From: Prevotellaceae bacterium
GTDB lineage: Bacteria; Bacteroidota; Bacteroidia; Bacteroidales; UBA932
NCBI GenBank assembly: GCA_031289895.1
Contig: JAITOP010000099.1
Coordinates: 1 to 5,361 of the forward strand
DNA: 5,361 nt
Direction of reading: 5' to 3'
The notes under the pieces are model-generated. The model saw only the letters and a program-made list of their open reading frames with translations. It did no database searches and had not been told where the DNA came from. The first letter of the stretch is position 1, and the number at the start of each line of letters is the position of its first letter. A program made the position numbers and the translations under genes. Shown here in pieces: positions 5,229 to 5,361 of this stretch.

Positions 5229-5276
5229 AAGATTTACCACTAACAACTATACTTCACACGGTTTAATTCTGCGTTT

Positions 5277-5357
5277 CGTCATTGCGAACGAAGTGAAGCA
5301 ATCCAGAGTAAATAAGCAAATTGCTGGATTGCTTCGGGCTACGCCCTCGCAATGACG
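5277..5357. repeat. 81-bp palindromic repeat element with CGTCATTGCGA ends
   Basis: The ends CGTCATTGCGA (5277-5287) and TCGCAATGACG (5347-5357) are perfect 11-bp inverted repeats. Inner arms AAGCAATCCAG (5296-5306) and CTGGATTGCTT (5324-5334) are also perfect, around a 17-nt loop. The 8- and 12-bp segments between them do not pair well. I remember nearly the same palindrome (CGTCATTGCGA...AAGCAATCCAG) as a dispersed repeat in many unrelated bacterial genomes, though I cannot verify this here. It is probably a MITE/REP-like element. A transcript through it would form a strong hairpin. Confidence 0.85.
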
Positions 5358-5361
5358 GAGA

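Larger units (their letters stand above)
4935..5361. other. Gene-free intergenic region dominated by palindromic repeats
   Basis: No credible coding frame or tRNA is visible in these 427 bp. From left to right it holds the cysS promoter and leader (4935-4985), a nested palindrome (4976-5185), an AT-rich spacer with a repeated 19-mer (5186-5240), an unremarkable stretch (5241-5276) and a compact palindrome (5277-5357). The gene to the right is outside the window, so its orientation is unknown. Confidence 0.7.

Overview
The window looks like a chromosomal segment of a Bacteroidota member, probably order Bacteroidales. The reasons are: no Shine-Dalgarno sequences ahead of any start codon, only A/T-rich leaders; two good matches to the Bacteroidota -7 promoter octamer TAnnTTTG; a KMGKS-type cysteinyl-tRNA synthetase; the C-terminal end of a DUF2141 protein; and AT-rich intergenic DNA. 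The lineage call is inferred from these features and from remembered family sequences, not from a search.

Layout. Positions 1-153 hold the 3' end of a plus-strand DUF2141 gene. It converges on a three-gene minus-strand operon, read from right to left: a flippase-like membrane protein of the LPG_synthase_TM/UPF0104 family (2216-3211), a RfaE2-like nucleotidyltransferase that has lost its catalytic motifs (1744-2208), and radA (359-1723). The operon gaps are 7 and 20 bp, and a TAnnTTTG-type box sits just upstream. To its right, also on the minus strand and with its own promoter-like box, is cysS (3471-4934). Nothing after 4934 looks like a gene.

The unusual part is the intergenic DNA. Both short gaps (154-358 and 3233-3470) contain phase-perfect arrays of 7-bp units of the form GTNNTNR, then a central hairpin, then heptads in inverted orientation. 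The two loci therefore share an architecture: forward heptads, hairpin, reverse heptads. The 427-bp right end carries a roughly 210-bp nested palindrome with four hairpins. All four expose a GTTA or GTA loop core, oriented symmetrically about the centre. A 19-bp direct repeat lies around it, and a separate 81-bp palindrome with CGTCATTGCGA ends follows. These look like non-autonomous repeat families, REP/BIME- or MITE-like. No transposase is present in the window.

Functionally, the protein genes are mostly housekeeping: cysteine charging of tRNA, branch migration and recombination repair by RadA, and an envelope lipid or glycan membrane protein. The best candidates for something undescribed are the degenerate RfaE2-like protein kept inside an intact operon and the palindromic repeat architectures.
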